64,000 nt of DNA from CAWIMX01 sp963792785 (GTDB lineage Bacteria; Acidobacteriota; Vicinamibacteria; Vicinamibacterales; CAVVIG01). The notes beneath the pieces are model-generated. The model had not been told where the DNA came from. It worked only from the letters and a program-made list of their open reading frames with translations, and made no database searches. Made by a program: the position numbers and the translations under genes. The stretch covers positions 744,001-808,000 of the forward strand of contig CAWBXO010000004.1 in NCBI GenBank assembly GCA_963792785.1. Direction: 5' to 3'. Below are positions 23,515 to 31,267 of this stretch, piece after piece. The stretch's first letter is position 1. Every line of letters begins with the position of its first letter.

Positions 23515-25940
23515 GAAACAGCGGCGCGTTCGCGGCGTGCCGCGAGCCCGACGACGAGGCACAGGAGCGCTCCGGAGATCGCCGCGCCCCAGTAGAACGC
23601 GACCGGCCGGTACGCGAACGTGACCGTGTGACGGCCCGGCGCCAGCCGCACGGCGCGGAACAGGCCGTCGGCGCGCACGATCTCCGCCGGCCGGCCGTCC
23701 ACGGAGGCGCGCCAGTCGGCCGCATAGCTGTCCAGCAGCACCAGATACCCGCCGCCGGCACCCGCGCCCGCCTCCAGCGCCACCCGGTTCGCACGATCCT
23801 CGGTCACGCGCGCGAACGGTTCGACGGCCGCGCCCGACGCTCCCGCCGCCTCGGGCTGCCGCTCGAGGATGACCGTCTCGCGGCTGTTCCAGCCGTCGGC
23901 ATACAACAGCTCGAGCTCCCGCGCCCGGTCGGCCACCACGCGGGTCGCGCCCACGACGCTGGCGCGCGGCACCGCGGCCTCGCCCCAGTCGTAGAGGTGC
24001 GAGTCGAGAAAGTACGGGATGGGCGTCAGCGGCTGATGGCCCTCGCTCGACCAGGGCGGCAGGATGCGGTAGCGCACGCCGGTGCGATCGAGAAAGCGGT
24101 CGCGCTCCTGGCGGTTGGCCGTCTTGAAGCGCTCCGTGACGACGTCGAAGTCGCGCGGCCAGAGGATCGCGAGGTCGTAGGACAGCATCTCACGCCGCCG
24201 CCATGCCGAGGGGTAGAACGCCGCCTGGTTGCTGAGCACGGCGCGCGCCGCCGAGCTCTGGAGCCCCGCCGCCCCGTAGTAGGCGCGCGAGGAATCGAGG
24301 TCGTCGAGGGCGAGCGTCCCGTCGACCTTGCCGCCCACGTAGAACCGCGCGTCGGGGTCGGTGGCGAGCGTCGTCCAGGCCGGCTGCGCCAGGTATTTCG
24401 CGTCGAACACCGGGTTCACGCCCCACGCGTGCACCACGAGATCGACCACGATGCCGGTGAACAGCAACCAGCGCGCGATCGGCGCGTCGCGGCGCGCGCC
24501 GGTGCCGTAGTGCACGAGCGCGCCGGCCGCCAGGGCCAGCAGTAGCACCTGGGTCGCGCGTCCGGGCAGGTCGCCGAGCATCGACTCGGTGGCGCCGACG
24601 GCGTTTTCGATGCCCAGGCCCCGCGCGATGGCGAAGATGCGGAACGCGGTCGGCGTGGTGAAGTACAGGCATCCGGCCACGGCCACCGCGGCCGCGAGGC
24701 CGATCGCGGCGGCCGTGCCGACGCCGAGGCGGCGAGCCGCCGCGAACCCGGCCGCGTCGCCGTACCCTGATGCCGCCAGCGCGTCCCAACCCGCGGCCGC
24801 GGCGGCCGAGACGGCCATCACCGTCAGCACGAGGTACTTCACCGGGAAGCGGAACGAACCAAGCACGGGAACGTGATCGCGCACGAAGGGATAGATGGGC
24901 GTGTTCGCGCCGAACGCGCCGATGACACCGGCCGCGGCCATGGCGGTCCAGAACCAGGCCCAGCGCCGCCCCGCGGGCGCGCCCAGTCCGACGGCCGCCA
25001 GCGCCGCGAGCGGCGCGCCGAGATACATCGAATAGAAGAACGGCTCGCGCCCCGTGTACAACGCCCGCATCCACGGCACGGCGTCGAGCGTCTGGCTCGT
25101 GAAGTAGTTGCCGAAGATGTTGAACGACAGCATCTCGAGCAGCGCGAGTGGATGGAGCGACCAGAAGTCCCGGTACAGCAGGTTCGTCCGGTTCGACCCG
25201 AGCGCCGCCTGCCCCATCGGCAGGAGCTGGATCGCCGCGAGACCCAGCCCGAGGACGAGTGCGGCCTCGACCCCGACAATCAGGCGCGCCCGGTCCGCCA
25301 TCGTCCGGCCGGTTTCGGCCGACGCCACGAACACCGCGAACAGCGAGGCCAGCGCGAGCGTGGTGAAGCCGGTGACCGGCTCGCCGGCGAGCGCCTGCAG
25401 CGCGACGGCGACGGCCACCACGGCGGCGCGCCGGGCCGACGGCCGCGCCACCATCCGATCGGTCGCCCACAGGACCCATGGCATCGCCGCCACGGACCAC
25501 GACAGGTTCGGGAAGTTGCCCGTGGAGACGACGACGCCGGACGCCGCAAACGCGATCGCGCCCAGGGCGGCCGCCGGCCGGGAGAACCGGCGCGCGAAGA
25601 AGAGCCAGGCGCCCGCGGCCGCCGCCGGGCAGAACAGCGCGACCCACAGGTTGAAGCCGAGCACTTCGCCGGCGAGCAGGCGCGTGGCGAGCGCCGGCGG
25701 GAAGAACATCTGATGGAGCGCGTCGGCGACGGCCGACTGCCCGCCCCCGACCCAGGGGTCCCATAGGGGCCACTCCCCGCCCAGAAGCGTCCGGCGGAAC
25801 CAGAGGTGACGGCCCCAGAAGAACAGGCTGAGGTCGCGCGTGTAGAAGAGCCGGCTCATGGAGAGGCCCGGGAGGAACGGTACGAGGGCCGCGGCCATCG
25901 CCAGCAGCACCCAGACCCGGGGAGAAACGCGCCTCAACAT
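23511..25940 (-). CDS. Large polytopic membrane protein, YfhO-like
   Basis: 809 aa from the ATG at 25940. About 12 membrane helices spread over residues 1-560 are followed by a soluble C-terminal domain and a last helix pair. The first outside loop has FYTRDLSLFFWGRHLW and GEWPLWDPWVGGGQ, and the C-terminal domain has the AYYGAAGLQSS and LLDSYAADWRASVDG motifs of YfhO/PMT-like GT-C enzymes (LLDSYYPGW in relatives). Such proteins modify teichoic acids or surface glycans with lipid-linked sugars. The substrate here is unknown. It is divergent from the MarR gene and may share its control region. Confidence 0.78.
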   Translation of the reverse strand: MLRRVSPRVWVLLAMAAALVPFLPGLSMSRLFYTRDLSLFFWGRHLWFRRTLLGGEWPLWDPWVGGGQSAVADALHQMFFPPALATRLLAGEVLGFNLWVALFCPAAAAGAWLFFARRFSRPAAALGAIAFAASGVVVSTGNFPNLSWSVAAMPWVLWATDRMVARPSARRAAVVAVAVALQALAGEPVTGFTTLALASLFAVFVASAETGRTMADRARLIVGVEAALVLGLGLAAIQLLPMGQAALGSNRTNLLYRDFWSLHPLALLEMLSFNIFGNYFTSQTLDAVPWMRALYTGREPFFYSMYLGAPLAALAAVGLGAPAGRRWAWFWTAMAAAGVIGAFGANTPIYPFVRDHVPVLGSFRFPVKYLVLTVMAVSAAAAAGWDALAASGYGDAAGFAAARRLGVGTAAAIGLAAAVAVAGCLYFTTPTAFRIFAIARGLGIENAVGATESMLGDLPGRATQVLLLALAAGALVHYGTGARRDAPIARWLLFTGIVVDLVVHAWGVNPVFDAKYLAQPAWTTLATDPDARFYVGGKVDGTLALDDLDSSRAYYGAAGLQSSAARAVLSNQAAFYPSAWRRREMLSYDLAILWPRDFDVVTERFKTANRQERDRFLDRTGVRYRILPPWSSEGHQPLTPIPYFLDSHLYDWGEAAVPRASVVGATRVVADRARELELLYADGWNSRETVILERQPEAAGASGAAVEPFARVTEDRANRVALEAGAGAGGGYLVLLDSYAADWRASVDGRPAEIVRADGLFRAVRLAPGRHTVTFAYRPVAFYWGAAISGALLCLVVGLAARRERAAVS

Positions 25941-25989
25941 CCATGTCCTATATCGGAGGCGCCCCCCCCGGCCATGAGGCCGCGGAGCT

Positions 25990-26018
25990 TTGACGCGCCA
26001 CCAACGAGGTGATACGTT
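25990..26018 (+). promoter_or_regulatory. Sigma70 promoter of the marR-efflux operon
   Basis: TTGACG at 25990-25995, a 17-nt spacer and TACGTT at 26013-26018. The -35 matches 5 of 6 and the -10 is weak. The double operator begins inside the -10, so repressor binding would directly block this promoter. Confidence 0.55.
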
Positions 26019-26045
26019 AGGAGAGCTAACTATTAGCTCACCTAA
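26017..26045. promoter_or_regulatory. Double TTAG-N5-CTAA operator for the MarR-type repressor
   Basis: Two 13-bp boxes, TTAGGAGAGCTAA (26017-26029) and TTAGCTCACCTAA (26033-26045), are separated by 3 bp and together form a 29-bp near-palindrome. Each box follows TTAG-N5-CTAA, close to the SlyA/MarR-type TTAG-N4-CTAA site. It overlaps the -10 and ends directly before the start codon of the regulator gene, the usual place for MarR autorepression. Confidence 0.8.
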
Positions 26046-26588
26046 TTGTCGAGTACGCCCACGCCCGCCGCCGACACCCGCGATCTGGCCCACGAAGTGC
26101 TCGCGATCATCCCGCTCGTGATGCGCGCCGTCGCGGCGGAGCTGCGCGCCGGCGGCGAACTGCCGGTCCCGGCCCACTTCGGGCTCCTGACCGCGCTCGC
26201 GCGGCAGTCGAGCACGGTCAGCGCGCTGGCGCAGGGCCACGGCGTCAGCCTGCCGACGATGTCGAACACCGTGAGCGCCTTGATCAAGCGCGGCTGGGCG
26301 CGCCGCACGCCGTCGGCCGATGACCGCCGGGTGCTGATCGTGGAAGTCACCCCGGCGGGCCGCGCCGTGGTCGAGCGCATCGGGCAGGCGGCCAAGCGCC
26401 ACCTCGCCGAGCAGCTCGCGCCCCTCGACCGCGCGTCGGCGCGGCGCCTGCGGGAGGGCCTCGCCGTGCTCAAGACCGTGTTCGCCGCCGACACCCCCAC
26501 GCCGCGCCGGACCGGCGGAGCGGCCGCCGGCGCAGCGCGAACAAGAAGCCGAAACCCTTCGTATATACGTAGAGTCGTAAGGACTTAG
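26046..26588 (+). CDS. MarR-family transcriptional regulator
   Basis: 180 aa from a TTG at 26046, immediately after the operator. The winged helix shows VPAHFGLLTALARQSSTVSALAQGHGVSLPTMSNTVSALIKRGWARRTPSADDRRVLIVEVTPAG in pieces typical of MarR: the recognition helix (SLPTMSNTVSALIKRG) and the wing DDRRVLIVEVT. The N- and C-terminal helices should form the dimer. The last ~25 residues are Arg/Ala-rich and atypical. No strong Shine-Dalgarno lies at normal distance, so the start is uncertain. It is the first gene of an operon with a MacA/MacB-type system and probably represses it. Confidence 0.88.
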   Translation: MSSTPTPAADTRDLAHEVLAIIPLVMRAVAAELRAGGELPVPAHFGLLTALARQSSTVSALAQGHGVSLPTMSNTVSALIKRGWARRTPSADDRRVLIVEVTPAGRAVVERIGQAAKRHLAEQLAPLDRASARRLREGLAVLKTVFAADTPTPRRTGGAAAGAARTRSRNPSYIRRVVRT

Positions 26589-26593
26589 AGAGC

Positions 26594-27310
26594 ATGCCTG
26601 ACGCAGTTGTGACAGAGAGCGCGCCCGCGATGAGCACGCCGGCCCGCCTGGTGGCGGTCCTGTTTTCGCCGCGCGCCGCCTACGCCGAGGTCGCGAAGCG
26701 CCCGCGATGGTTCGTCGCCCTCGCGGTGGTCTGCGTGTCCATCGCGGCGATCAACTTCGTGTTCCTCTCCACCGAGGTCGGCCAGACCGCGCTCTTCAAC
26801 CAGCAGATCGACATGATGCAGTCGTTCGGCGTGCGGATCACCGACGCCATGTACGCCGGCATGGAGTCGCGGCTGTCCTGGGCGCGCTATACGACGGCGG
26901 GCGCGCAGCTCTTCGCCTTCCCGATCGTCTCGCTGATCCTGTCGGGGCTGTTCTTCGCGATCTTCGTGGCGGTGCTCGGCGCCGAGGGCACGTTCAAGCA
27001 GGTCTTCGCCATCGTCGTGCACTCGGAGATGATCGTGGTCGTCCAGCAGCTGTTCATCGTCCCGCTGAACTACGTGCGGGAGTCCATGAGTTCGCCGACG
27101 ACGCTCGCCGCGTTTCTGCCGATGCTCGACCCGTCGACGTTCGTGATGCGGCTGCTGGGTGGGATCGACCTGTTCGTGTTGTGGAGCACCATCAGCCTGT
27201 CCATCGGCCTCGGCGTGCTGTTCAAGCGCCGCACCGGCCCGATCGCGACGGGCATCATCTTCGTGTATGTCGCCATCGTGGCCATCGTGGCCGCGCTGCG
27301 GTCGTCGTAG
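26594..27310 (+). CDS. YIP1-family integral membrane protein
   Basis: 238 aa, about five membrane helices. The N-terminus has the family pattern of a short amphipathic stretch (TPARLVAVLFSPRAAYAEVAKRPRWFVALAVV) before the first helix. The second half has FAIFVAVLGAEGTFKQVFAIVVHSE, matching the Yip1 (PF04893) core. Bacterial members are common next to MacA/MacB exporters but have no settled function. It starts 5 nt after the regulator and its stop overlaps the Shine-Dalgarno (TAGGAG) of the next gene. Confidence 0.8.
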   Translation: MPDAVVTESAPAMSTPARLVAVLFSPRAAYAEVAKRPRWFVALAVVCVSIAAINFVFLSTEVGQTALFNQQIDMMQSFGVRITDAMYAGMESRLSWARYTTAGAQLFAFPIVSLILSGLFFAIFVAVLGAEGTFKQVFAIVVHSEMIVVVQQLFIVPLNYVRESMSSPTTLAAFLPMLDPSTFVMRLLGGIDLFVLWSTISLSIGLGVLFKRRTGPIATGIIFVYVAIVAIVAALRSS

Positions 27311-27317
27311 GAGAATC

Positions 27318-28649
27318 ATGAAGGCCAAGAACGTACTGATCACAATCGCCGTCGTCGCGGTCGGCGCCGCGGTGGTTGCCGTCAACCTTTTCTACCAGCG
27401 TGAAACCGGGCTCTCGGTCACGACCGAAACGATCCGAACGCGGGATCTCGAGGCGATCGTCTCGGCATCGGGCAAGATCCAGCCGAAGCGGCTCGTGAAC
27501 ATCAGCGCGGACACGCCCGGGCGCGTCGTCGACCTCGCCGTCAACGAGGGCGACCGGGTGACGCGCGGCCAGTTTCTCCTGCAGATCGACCCGCGCTCGC
27601 TGCGGACGCGCGTGGACAGCGGCGCGGCGTCGCTCCAGGCGGCCGAGGCCTCGCTCGCGCAGATGCGACAGGCCGTCGAGACCGCGCGCGTGCAGCTCGA
27701 CCAGTTGCGCCTCGTCCTCAAGCGCCAGCAGGAGCTCTGGGACGAGCGGCTCACCACGCGCGAGGCGCTCGAGAAGGCCCAGAACGACGTGAAGGCCGCC
27801 GAATCGGGCCTGCAGGAACGCCAGCGGCAGGTCGACGGGCAGGGCAGCCGGCTCGACCAGGAGCGCGCGTCGCTCGAGAGCGCGCGCTACGACCTGAGCA
27901 AGGTCCGGATCGAGTCGCCGATCGACGGCATCGTCACGCGCCGGAACATCCAGGAGGGCGAGACGGCGGTGATCGGCACGATGAACAACGCCGGCACCGT
28001 GCTGCTCACCCTGGCCGACATGTCCGTGATCCAGGCCGAGGTCGAGGTCGACGAAACCAGCATTCCCGAGGTGGCGATCGGCCAGCCGGCGAAGGTGTCC
28101 ATCGACGCGTTGCCCGACACGACTTTCCGCGGGCACGTCACCGAGATCGGGAACAGCCCGATTCAGGCGTCGAACGGCGCCGCGGGCACGCAGGCGACGA
28201 ACTTCAAGGTGGTCGTGGTCATCGACGACGAGGTGCCGGACGTGCGCCCCGGGTTCACCTGCGCGGCCGACATCACCACGGCGACGCGGTCGAACGTGAC
28301 CTCGGTGCCGATTCCCGCCGTCGCCGTGCGCGAGCTCGTGTACGACGAACACGGGGAGGTCGTGAAGCCCGAACAGGAAAACAGCCGTCGGCGCCGGCCG
28401 CCGTCGGAGGTCCAGACCGCCACGGGCGAGCTGCAGCCGGGCCAGACCCGTCGCGAGACCGAGGGCGTCTTCGTGGTGCGCGACGGCCGGGCGACGTTCG
28501 TGCCGATCCGGCTGGGCGTCGCCGGCGATCGCTACTTCGAGGTGCTCGGGGGCATCGAGGCGGGCGACGTGGTCATCACCGGGCCGTACAACTCGGTCCG
28601 CGGCATGGCCGACGGCGACCTCGTGAAAGTGGACAACAGCAAGAAGTAG
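27318..28649 (+). CDS. MacA-like periplasmic adaptor (HlyD family)
   Basis: 443 aa from the ATG at 27318 (TAGGAG 5 nt upstream). An N-terminal membrane anchor (about 5-25) is followed by a split lipoyl/barrel-sandwich domain (VSASGKIQPKRLVNISADTPGRV and SPIDGIVTRRNIQEGE), a long coiled-coil hairpin (about 100-200, rich in QRQ/LQE) and a beta-barrel (VEVDETSIPEVAIGQPAKV). The C-terminal membrane-proximal domain has an insert of Arg/Glu/Pro-rich residues near 350. It should connect the inner-membrane permeases to an outer-membrane channel. No outer-membrane channel gene is nearby. Confidence 0.92.
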   Translation: MKAKNVLITIAVVAVGAAVVAVNLFYQRETGLSVTTETIRTRDLEAIVSASGKIQPKRLVNISADTPGRVVDLAVNEGDRVTRGQFLLQIDPRSLRTRVDSGAASLQAAEASLAQMRQAVETARVQLDQLRLVLKRQQELWDERLTTREALEKAQNDVKAAESGLQERQRQVDGQGSRLDQERASLESARYDLSKVRIESPIDGIVTRRNIQEGETAVIGTMNNAGTVLLTLADMSVIQAEVEVDETSIPEVAIGQPAKVSIDALPDTTFRGHVTEIGNSPIQASNGAAGTQATNFKVVVVIDDEVPDVRPGFTCAADITTATRSNVTSVPIPAVAVRELVYDEHGEVVKPEQENSRRRRPPSEVQTATGELQPGQTRRETEGVFVVRDGRATFVPIRLGVAGDRYFEVLGGIEAGDVVITGPYNSVRGMADGDLVKVDNSKK

Positions 28650-28659
28650 CGCCGGCCGG

Positions 28660-29889
28660 ATGCTGAACAGCCTGTACGAATCCGCCGCCATCGCGCTCGC
28701 CGCGATCTGGTCGTCGAAGCTGCGATCGCTCATGACCGTCCTGGGCAACATCGTGGCGGTCACGTCGATCATTGCCGTCGTGTCGCTCGTGCAGGGCCTG
28801 AACGCGTCGGTGACCGACGCGATCATGAGCCAGGCGGGAGCCGACTCCTTCAGCGTGCAGCAGTTCCCGATCACGCGGAGCGACGAGGAGTTCGAGGCCG
28901 TCCGCAACAACCCGCGCATCTCCCTCCAGGACATGCGCGCCATCCGCCGCTACAGCGACGACGCGCAGTCGGTCATGGCCGAGGCCTCCGGCAGCGGGCG
29001 CCTCACGTACCGCGACAAGTCCATCGATCGGACCTCGGTGCGCGGCGTAACGGCCGACTACGTGAACTTCTCGACCTACGACGCCGAGCGCGGCCGCCTG
29101 ATGAGCCCGACCGAGGTGTCGACGGCGCGGCCCGTGGTGGTCATCGGCTGGCAGACGGCCGACCAGCTGTTCGGCGAAGACGTGGATCCCCTCGACAAGA
29201 TCATCCAGATCGAGGGCGTCCACTTCCGCGTGGTCGGCGTAAGCGAGAAGAAGGGCGCCCTGCTCGGCCAGTCGCAGGACTCCTTCGCGATCGTCCCGCT
29301 CGGGCAGTTCCAGCAGATTTTCGGATCGCGGCGGCCGCTCTCGCTCACGATCAAGCCCCGCGACACCGACCGGCTCCAGGACGCCATGGACGAGGCGACG
29401 ATCGCCCTGCGCGTGACGCGGCGGCTCAAGCCGAAGCAGGACGACAATTTCGGGATCTTCACGTCCGACACGATTCTCGACATCTACCACTCGGCCACCA
29501 ACGGCATCTTCGCCGTGCTCATCGGCGTCGTCGCGCTGTCGCTCGTCGTGGGCGGCATCGTGATCATGAACATCATGCTGATGGTCGTGACCGAGCGGAC
29601 GCGCGAGATCGGCCTGCGCAAGGCGCTCGGGGCCAAGCGGGCCGACATCATGTCGCAGATGCTGACCGAGTCGGTGGTGCTCTCGATCTTCGGGGGCGTC
29701 GTCGGCACGCTCCTCGGGTCGGGCATCGCGGCCGCGATCGCCTACTTCACCCCGGTGCCCGCGGAAGTGAGGCTCTGGTCGATCGCCCTCGGCATCGGCA
29801 TCACCGCGATGGTGGGCCTGTTCTTCGGCCTGTACCCGGCGATGCGCGCCGCCCAGCTCGACCCCATCGAGGCCCTGAGAAAAGAATGA
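28660..29889 (+). CDS. MacB-type ABC transporter permease 1 (FtsX fold)
   Basis: 409 aa. TM1 (about 20-45) precedes a large periplasmic core (about 50-280), then three C-terminal helices with VTERTREIGLRKALGAKR, the MacB/FtsX coupling segment, and the end LDPIEALRKE. It lacks an ATP-binding domain, unlike full-length MacB. It is 10 nt after the adaptor gene and overlaps the second permease by ATGA. The pair probably forms a heterodimeric mechanotransmission exporter for small molecules or lipoproteins. Confidence 0.92.
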   Translation: MLNSLYESAAIALAAIWSSKLRSLMTVLGNIVAVTSIIAVVSLVQGLNASVTDAIMSQAGADSFSVQQFPITRSDEEFEAVRNNPRISLQDMRAIRRYSDDAQSVMAEASGSGRLTYRDKSIDRTSVRGVTADYVNFSTYDAERGRLMSPTEVSTARPVVVIGWQTADQLFGEDVDPLDKIIQIEGVHFRVVGVSEKKGALLGQSQDSFAIVPLGQFQQIFGSRRPLSLTIKPRDTDRLQDAMDEATIALRVTRRLKPKQDDNFGIFTSDTILDIYHSATNGIFAVLIGVVALSLVVGGIVIMNIMLMVVTERTREIGLRKALGAKRADIMSQMLTESVVLSIFGGVVGTLLGSGIAAAIAYFTPVPAEVRLWSIALGIGITAMVGLFFGLYPAMRAAQLDPIEALRKE

Positions 29890-31175
29890 GGCCAGCCCTT
29901 CTCTGGGAAGTCGTCATCATGGCGTTCGACACCGTGCGCACGAACAAGATGCGTTCGGCGCTCACCGTGCTCGGCGTCGTGATCGGCATCACGTCGATCG
30001 TCGGGATGACGGCCCTCATCCGCGGCTTCGACGAGTCGCTGCGCGACATGATCCGCTCGATCGGGCCCAACACGATTTTCGTCCAGCGGTTCGGCGTCAC
30101 CAGCTTCGCCAACGGCGCGGAGTTCGAGGAGTTGATGCGGCGGCCGAACATCTCGACCGCCGACGCGCGCGCCCTCGAGGAGGCGCCGACCATCGACCTG
30201 GTGGACATCGAGTTCGGCGCGGGCCCCGGCAACGTCGTGCAGCAGCGCGTGTTCTACGGCAAGGAGCGCACCAAGTCCCTCCTCGTCTTCGGCACGGGCG
30301 AGTACTTCGCGGAGGGCACCCGCATTCCTATCCGCGCCGGGCGATTCTTCACCGGCGCCGAAGTGCAGTTCCGCAAGAACGTCGTCGTGCTCGGGTACAC
30401 CGCGTTCGACCTCCTGTTTCAGGAACGCGGCATCGACCCGATCGGCAAGACCGTGCGCGTGGGGAACAACCGGTTCGAGGTCGTCGGCGTGTTCGACCAG
30501 CGGCCGGCCGCCGGCGGCTTCAACCTGAACCAGGACGACTTCCTCGTGATCCCGTACACGGCGTACCAGCGGATCTTCGGCCTGCAGCCCGCTCGCATCC
30601 GGGGATCGGGCGAGCTGTTGAACATCCAGATCTCGCTCATGCCTCGCGAGGGCGTCACGACCGAGGAGGCAATCGCCGACGTCGAGCGCGTGATGCGCAT
30701 CCGCCACAACCTCCGCCTCGACGAGCCGGACGACTTCGACATCGTCACGCAGGACCAGTTCCTGCAGTTGTGGGATCAGATCAGCCAGGCCACGTTCTTC
30801 GCGCTGATCGTGATCTCATCGATCGCGCTGATGGTGGGCGGCATCGGCGTGATGGCCATCATGTCGATCTCCGTCACCGAGCGCACGCGCGAGATCGGCG
30901 TCCGCAAGGCGCTCGGCGCGCGCCGCGGCGAAATCCTCTTCCAGTTCCTCATGGAGGCCGCCTTCCTCACCTCGCTCGGCGGCATCCTCGGCATCGCCCT
31001 CGGCAGCGGCATCGGCTGGACCGTGCACCTCGTGTCCGGCTTCCCCGTGTCCCTCCCCTGGTGGTCCTTCGCCATCGGCCTCGGCTTCTCGGCCGCCGTC
31101 GGCGTGTTCTTCGGCATGTATCCGGCCGTGAAGGCCTCCCGCCTCGACCCGATCGAAGCCCTGCGCTACGAATAG
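29886..31175 (+). CDS. MacB-type ABC transporter permease 2 (FtsX fold)
   Basis: 429 aa, same architecture as permease 1: TM1 in MRSALTVLGVVIGITSIVGMTALIRG, a periplasmic domain (about 60-300) and the C-terminal FtsX domain with VTERTREIGVRKALGARR ending LDPIEALRYE. The two permeases are clearly paralogous. Neither carries Walker motifs, and no ATPase gene lies in 26046-31175, so the ATPase must be encoded elsewhere. It is the last gene of the operon. Confidence 0.92.
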   Translation: MRPALLWEVVIMAFDTVRTNKMRSALTVLGVVIGITSIVGMTALIRGFDESLRDMIRSIGPNTIFVQRFGVTSFANGAEFEELMRRPNISTADARALEEAPTIDLVDIEFGAGPGNVVQQRVFYGKERTKSLLVFGTGEYFAEGTRIPIRAGRFFTGAEVQFRKNVVVLGYTAFDLLFQERGIDPIGKTVRVGNNRFEVVGVFDQRPAAGGFNLNQDDFLVIPYTAYQRIFGLQPARIRGSGELLNIQISLMPREGVTTEEAIADVERVMRIRHNLRLDEPDDFDIVTQDQFLQLWDQISQATFFALIVISSIALMVGGIGVMAIMSISVTERTREIGVRKALGARRGEILFQFLMEAAFLTSLGGILGIALGSGIGWTVHLVSGFPVSLPWWSFAIGLGFSAAVGVFFGMYPAVKASRLDPIEALRYE

Positions 31176-31209
31176 GTGCCGGCCGCGGGCGCCCGCCCGG
31201 GCAACGGCC

Positions 31210-31238
31210 TTGCGACGCCCCGGGCTCGCGCATATGAT
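31210..31238 (+). promoter_or_regulatory. Sigma70 promoter of the EF-G-like gene
   Basis: TTGCGA (31210-31215), 17-nt spacer and TATGAT (31233-31238). The -10 matches 5 of 6. The predicted start near 31245 gives a short leader containing AGGGGGA 8 nt before the ATG at 31268. Confidence 0.65.
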
Positions 31239-31267
31239 GCGCCGTAGCGACCAGGGGGACGCTATCC

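Noticed and set aside
28660..31175. Full MacB with ATPase domain
   Set aside because: Neither permease contains Walker A, signature or Walker B motifs.
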